A DNA stretch of 64,000 nt from the NCBI RefSeq assembly GCF_014295415.1, contig NZ_CP052909.1, forward strand, positions 682,001-746,000, given 5' to 3'. The position numbers and the translations under genes were made by a program. Of the stretch, positions 58,764 to 64,000 are shown piece by piece. Origin of the DNA: Constantimarinum furrinae (GTDB lineage Bacteria; Bacteroidota; Bacteroidia; Flavobacteriales; Flavobacteriaceae). Below the pieces are notes generated by a model. The model worked only from the letters and a program-made list of their open reading frames with translations. It did no database searches and had not been told where the DNA came from. How positions within the stretch are numbered: position 1 is the stretch's first letter; every line of letters starts with the position of its first letter.

Positions 58764-60028
58764 AAGATCTTCAGGGCCTTTAAAATACTGTCATAGATCT
58801 TCTTCAATTCAGAATTCGTAATACAATATGGCGGGAGGATATATATGGTATTCCCGAGAGGTCTAAGATAAATTCCGTCGGTCATAAAGTGATCGTATAA
58901 TCGATTCCTAAGATCACCATATCGCTCCATTTCCGTTTTAAGGTCTAAAGCAAGAATAACTCCCAATTGCCGAACTGCACTGACTTTTGGATGGTCTATA
59001 ATCCGTATTAAAAATTGCTTATGTTGTGCTTCTATACGTTCTATAGCGAGCTGAATCTCCTTAGAGCACAACAGGTCTATCCCGGCAATTGCCGCGGCGC
59101 ATGCTAACGGATTTGCACTATAGGTATGGGCATGAAAAAAGCCCTTCCCAATAGCATCATCGAGAAAAGCATCAAATATATCCTGTGTACAACTCGTAAT
59201 TCCCATCGGCATCATCCCGGCAGTAAGGGCTTTACTAAGACAAATGATATCGGGTTGGGTGTTAAGATGATTGGAAGCAAAATGTTTCCCGGTTTTTCCG
59301 AATCCGGTCATCACCTCATCGGCAATACAAAGAACATTATTCCTTTTACACAGCTTCAGTATTTTCTCAAGTCCCTCCCTCGAATGCATTTTCATACCTG
59401 CAGCACCTTGTACCAAAGGTTCGTAGACGAAGGCAGCACAGTCATTTTCAGAAAAAATGATTTCGAGTCTACTGAGGATCTCATTTTCATTAGCTCCGTT
59501 AGGAACGGGAATGCGCTCTACCTTCAGAAAAAATTCTTCAAATGGCCCGTTATAAACCGATAGTCCCGAAACGCTCATCGCCCCAAAGGTGTCTCCATGA
59601 AAACCTTCCTCAAAGGCTACTAGCGTATTCTTTTTAAACCCCTTGTTGTGGTGGTACTGCAGCGCCATTTTTATTCCTACTTCTACGGCTGTCGAACCGT
59701 TGTCGTTAAAAAAGATCTTTTGCTGGTTCTCAGGTAGAATTGAAATAAGTTTTTCAGAAAGATCAATTGCCGGTTCGTGGGTAAAACCCGTAAAAACAAC
59801 ATGATCCAAACGAAGCATCTGGGCAGCAACTGCCGAAGTGATCTTTTCATTACAATGGCCGTACATGGCCGTATACCAGGAAGCGATGGCATCTATATAT
59901 CCGTTCCCTTTTTCATCGTACAAATAAACCCCTTTGGCCGCAACGATCGCTAGAGCTCCTTCACTGGTCTTGTGCTGGGTTAACGGATGCCAGATGTGTT
60001 TTTTATCCCGGTTCTGAAGCGACATCAT
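58760..60028 (-). CDS. bioA: Adenosylmethionine-8-amino-7-oxononanoate aminotransferase
   Basis: A 422-residue PLP aminotransferase that makes 7,8-diaminopelargonate (DAPA) with SAM as amino donor. Seen are HIWHPLTQHKT at the start, the cofactor region FHGDTFGAMSVSG, FVYEPLVQGAAGM, DEVMTGFGKTG and the PLP lysine in LSKALTAGMMP. Two Met codons open the protein; either could be used. BioD follows upstream (59 bases), BioF beyond it. Confidence 0.96.
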   Translation of the reverse strand: MMSLQNRDKKHIWHPLTQHKTSEGALAIVAAKGVYLYDEKGNGYIDAIASWYTAMYGHCNEKITSAVAAQMLRLDHVVFTGFTHEPAIDLSEKLISILPENQQKIFFNDNGSTAVEVGIKMALQYHHNKGFKKNTLVAFEEGFHGDTFGAMSVSGLSVYNGPFEEFFLKVERIPVPNGANENEILSRLEIIFSENDCAAFVYEPLVQGAAGMKMHSREGLEKILKLCKRNNVLCIADEVMTGFGKTGKHFASNHLNTQPDIICLSKALTAGMMPMGITSCTQDIFDAFLDDAIGKGFFHAHTYSANPLACAAAIAGIDLLCSKEIQLAIERIEAQHKQFLIRIIDHPKVSAVRQLGVILALDLKTEMERYGDLRNRLYDHFMTDGIYLRPLGNTIYILPPYCITNSELKKIYDSILKALKIF

Positions 60029-60087
60029 TCAATTTTATGGTAAAGGTAGCAAACATCACTGTATTCATCAGCTTTAAACGATTCAAC

Positions 60088-60708
60088 TTATATGAGTACC
60101 GGAGTTAAAATTTCAGCATATTCAGCTACCACATTCTTGTCAAAATAGGGTTCTTCATCAATTCTTCCAAGTATAGGAACGCCAGTCATTTTAGCGATGA
60201 CAGATTCGGTACTTTTATGTTCACTACCGCTAAAAATAATTCCGAAGACCTCCAGATTGCGTTGCTTTAACAGTTCAATGGAGAGTAAGGTGTGGTTAAT
60301 ACTTCCCAAATAATGTCGCGAAACCAGGATCACCTTATCATCGGGTTGAATGAGATCTACCATAGTTTCCTTGTCATTTATAGGCACCAACAATCCTCCG
60401 GCACCCTCAATTACTAAGTGATTTGTCGTACTCGGTCTGTGTATCGATTTCAGGGATATTGAAACCCCATCCACTTGGGCCGCAGCATGCGGACTCATAG
60501 GGCTGGTGAGTTCGAAGGCACTTTTATGGAATTCAGATTTGGAATTTGAGATTAGATCCTTCACTTTCCCGCTGTCGGGATTCTCAAGTTCCCCGGCCTG
60601 GACGGGTTTCCAGTAGTCTGCCATCAAGGCCTCAGTTACCATTGCCGAAACTATGGTTTTTCCAACTTCAGTAGAAATTCCGGTAATAAAATAGGTGTTG
60701 TTTTTCAT
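60088..60708 (-). CDS. bioD: Dethiobiotin synthetase
   Basis: A 206-residue P-loop enzyme that closes the ureido ring of dethiobiotin with CO2 and ATP. The Walker-like loop is FITGISTEVGKTI near residue 6, followed by KPVQAGELENPDSG and IEGAGGLLVPINDKET. Within the bioF-bioD-bioA order. Confidence 0.96.
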   Translation of the reverse strand: MKNNTYFITGISTEVGKTIVSAMVTEALMADYWKPVQAGELENPDSGKVKDLISNSKSEFHKSAFELTSPMSPHAAAQVDGVSISLKSIHRPSTTNHLVIEGAGGLLVPINDKETMVDLIQPDDKVILVSRHYLGSINHTLLSIELLKQRNLEVFGIIFSGSEHKSTESVIAKMTGVPILGRIDEEPYFDKNVVAEYAEILTPVLI

Positions 60709-60742
60709 GGAATAAAGTTACGGAAAGCTTGAATGATCGACG

Positions 60743-61903
60743 TTAAAGAGCGATCTCATTTAATTCATCCTTTAAAATATTGCACAAGCTGTTAATCTGT
60801 GCCTCGGTATTATAACTATGGACACAAATTCGCAAACGCTCCTGCCCCATGGGAACCGTTGGGGATAGAATAGGCCTAACATCATAACCCTTTGTTTTTA
60901 GTTTTTCAGAAACCGCCTTAACAACTTCGTTTGTTGGAATAATACATGAATGTATGGCAGAATCGGAGGTCAAAAAACGTTCACTCAGTTGATTGTTCCC
61001 AACCGATGATCGAAACATTTCTATATTGTTTTTTAGTGCTTTCACTCGTTTAATTCCCTCAGCAGAGGAAAGCTGTTCATATGCCGCCAGAATGCTTGCA
61101 ACCGCATGTGGAGGCAGTGCTGTTGTATAAATAAAACTACGGGAGAAATTAACGAGATATTCGATAAGGGTATGACTTCCAAGTATTGCGGCACCATGAC
61201 AACCCAGTGCCTTCCCAAAAGTAAAGACCCGAGCAAAAATGTGCTTCTCCAGACCTTGTTCGTAAATAAGTCCCTTTCCCGTTCCCACAACGCCCAGTGC
61301 ATGGGCTTCATCAACGATCAACCGTAGCTTGAACCGGGTGCAAAGCGCCGTCATTGCTTTTAAGTGCGGAGTATCCCCATCCATAGAAAAAACCGATTCG
61401 GTCACTACATAGATTTCATTATGACTCGCCCTCTCCCTTTCGGCTATTGTTGTCAAATGCTCCAGGTTGTTGTGCTCAAACTTTAAGGCCTTTGCATTGC
61501 TCATCCGTATGCCGTCTCTAATGGATGCATGACAGAATTCGTCATACAGAATAAGATCTCCGCGTTGAGGCACACTGCTTAAGAGACCGAGGTTGGCATC
61601 AAAACCACTATTAAAGATAAGTGCAGCGTCAGCATTGTTAACGTTCGCGAGGTAATTTTCAGCCATTGTGAATACCTTATGATTTCCGGTTAATAAACGC
61701 GAGCCGCTTGCACCATTATATTGCAAGGCGTTTTCTTTTAGGATTTGTAATGCCCTGCTATATATTTCTTCCGAAGTACTAAAACCCAGATAATCATTCG
61801 AAGAAAAATCAATTAATTGAGTTGAAGTACCCAACCGACGCATGGAGTAATCTTTGGTTCTGGAATCCAGTTTTATCTGAAGGTTTTTCGGAAAATCATC
61901 CAT
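60743..61903 (-). CDS. bioF: 8-amino-7-oxononanoate synthase
   Basis: A 386-residue PLP-dependent alpha-oxoamine synthase that joins pimeloyl-ACP/CoA with alanine. Seen are IDFSSNDYLGFS, GASGSRLLTGN, HASIRDGIRMSNA, DEAHALGVVGTGKG and TFGKALGCHGAAILG with the PLP lysine. It is the first gene of the bio run. A perfect -7 box ends 4 bases before its ATG. Confidence 0.96.
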   Translation of the reverse strand: MDDFPKNLQIKLDSRTKDYSMRRLGTSTQLIDFSSNDYLGFSTSEEIYSRALQILKENALQYNGASGSRLLTGNHKVFTMAENYLANVNNADAALIFNSGFDANLGLLSSVPQRGDLILYDEFCHASIRDGIRMSNAKALKFEHNNLEHLTTIAERERASHNEIYVVTESVFSMDGDTPHLKAMTALCTRFKLRLIVDEAHALGVVGTGKGLIYEQGLEKHIFARVFTFGKALGCHGAAILGSHTLIEYLVNFSRSFIYTTALPPHAVASILAAYEQLSSAEGIKRVKALKNNIEMFRSSVGNNQLSERFLTSDSAIHSCIIPTNEVVKAVSEKLKTKGYDVRPILSPTVPMGQERLRICVHSYNTEAQINSLCNILKDELNEIAL

Positions 61904-61907
61904 GGTT

Positions 61908-61915
61908 CAAATTTA
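61908..61915 (-). promoter_or_regulatory. -7 box (TAAATTTG), 4 nt before the bioF ATG
   Basis: A perfect TAnnTTTG on the minus strand with four bases (AACC) to the ATG at 61903. The mRNA for the whole biotin run would start without a leader, which leaves no room for an RNA-based regulator. Confidence 0.55.
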
Positions 61916-62037
61916 AGTATCTTTAACTAAAAGTAGCTATTTGCCACGCCATAAAACGGCTTTTAAAAGTTTGGGATACATCGATTCCAAAGCCGAAAAC
62001 ATCCAAACTAAGAAGAATAAATTACCTTTAAATAAAA

Positions 62038-62066
62038 ATCCCGGACTCTTAAACAGAATCCGGGAT
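62038..62066 (-). terminator. Rho-independent terminator of atpD-atpC
   Basis: ATCCCGGATTC pairs with GAGTCCGGGAT (one mismatch) around seven bases. On the minus strand TTTTTATTT follows. It lies 24 bases past the atpC stop. Nothing else is seen in 61916-62037. Confidence 0.92.
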
Positions 62067-62089
62067 CTTCAGGACTGAGTTACTTAAAC

Positions 62090-62368
62090 TTAATCAGCCA
62101 ATACAATAATGTTATTGTTATTACACTCTACGGTACCACCGTTAATTTCCAGTACCCATTTCCCATCGGCATCCTTAGTGAATTTCTTTTCAAAACCTTC
62201 AGCGATAGTTGGGTTGCCTTTAAATTTTACTTTACCTGCAGTAAGTAATGAAACAATAGCTGCGTGATTATTTAACATCTGAAAAGGCCCTTCAACACCG
62301 GGAACTGTTACCGATTCAACTTCACCCGACACCAATTGGGCTTCTGGAGTTACTATTTCTAAGTGCAT
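62090..62368 (-). CDS. atpC: F1 ATP synthase subunit epsilon (short form)
   Basis: A 92-residue epsilon subunit made only of the N-terminal beta-sandwich: MHLEIVTPEAQLVSGEVESV, GPFQMLNNHAAIVSLLTAG and a final strand. The C-terminal helical domain that inhibits ATP hydrolysis in other bacteria is missing. It follows atpD by 70 bases. Confidence 0.95.
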   Translation of the reverse strand: MHLEIVTPEAQLVSGEVESVTVPGVEGPFQMLNNHAAIVSLLTAGKVKFKGNPTIAEGFEKKFTKDADGKWVLEINGGTVECNNNNIIVLAD

Positions 62369-62438
62369 AGTTTTTAGTTTTCAATACTCAGTTGCGGTAG
62401 GCAGTTCTGTAAACTGCACCTGCATACTGAATACTATT

Positions 62439-63962
<1,524 letters not shown>

Positions 63963-64000
63963 TTAGTTATCTATGGGTGAGAAAAGCACCCTGATTTTCA

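Overview
The window is chromosomal DNA from a member of the Flavobacteriaceae (Bacteroidota); the genus cannot be fixed from what is here. The evidence is the gliding/type IX secretion genes gldE and gldD beside ssb and mutY, a DUF4271-hemD pair, a type IX C-terminal sorting tail on a peptidylarginine deiminase, DUF4296/DUF4199/DUF3098/DUF3127/DUF4301 proteins, many lipoproteins, and Bacteroidetes-type -7 boxes (TAnnTTTG) in front of many genes. No rRNA, tRNA, CRISPR array, intact insertion sequence or phage gene was found. Genes are dense and mostly housekeeping, and no intergenic gap exceeds 300 bases.

Layout. 1-3.7 kb: the start of a ferredoxin-NADP reductase-like flavoprotein, Fe-S biogenesis genes (nfu, mrp), an alkyltransferase-like DNA-lesion binder, a LysE exporter and trmB. 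3.8-9.3 kb: a glycosyltransferase, a PhoR/PhoB-like two-component pair and a three-gene cassette (LuxE-like adenylating enzyme, membrane transglutaminase-like protein, DUF350 protein). 9.4-20.1 kb: tyrS, an extended SDR, DUF4296-pyrC-glycosyltransferase, DUF4271-hemD, pckA, a saccharopine-dehydrogenase-family gene and a membrane metalloprotease. 20.2-27.6 kb: leuS, the run ftsX-lipoprotein-DUF3098-uppP-truB, a TonB-like protein and tag. 27.6-35.4 kb: a secreted deiminase, aat, DUF3127, a flavin reductase-like protein, an orphan histidine kinase, HIT, greA and a Rieske-like lipoprotein.

35.4-41.1 kb is a thiamine acquisition region. A TPP riboswitch controls a TonB-dependent receptor. Just upstream on the same strand lies a five-gene operon of overlapping genes: a YkoF-like thiamine-binding protein, a PnuT-like transporter, a NadR-like kinase, DUF4301 and arfB. 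41.2-44.9 kb: GGGP synthase plus phosphopantetheinyl transferase, ahcY and a secreted transglutaminase-like protein. 44.9-54.2 kb: rpmA-rplU (L21 carries a helix-hairpin-helix extension), a DMT exporter, mutY-ssb-gldE-gldD, HU, a 29-residue basic protein, RNase G and recX. 54.2-61.9 kb: a JmjC-like cupin, a fibronectin type III lipoprotein and the biotin genes bioB, a ketosynthase, bioA, bioD and bioF. The window ends in atpC-atpD.

The most unusual signal is a dispersed structured repeat of about 105-130 nt, present three times (388-495 minus, 44049-44180 plus, 53481-53600 plus). Every copy sits directly 3' of a gene and in that gene's orientation. The copies share short sequence blocks and two stems whose bases change in a compensating way. 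A second pattern is a -7 box placed exactly 4 nt before the start codon of four genes, which suggests leaderless mRNAs.
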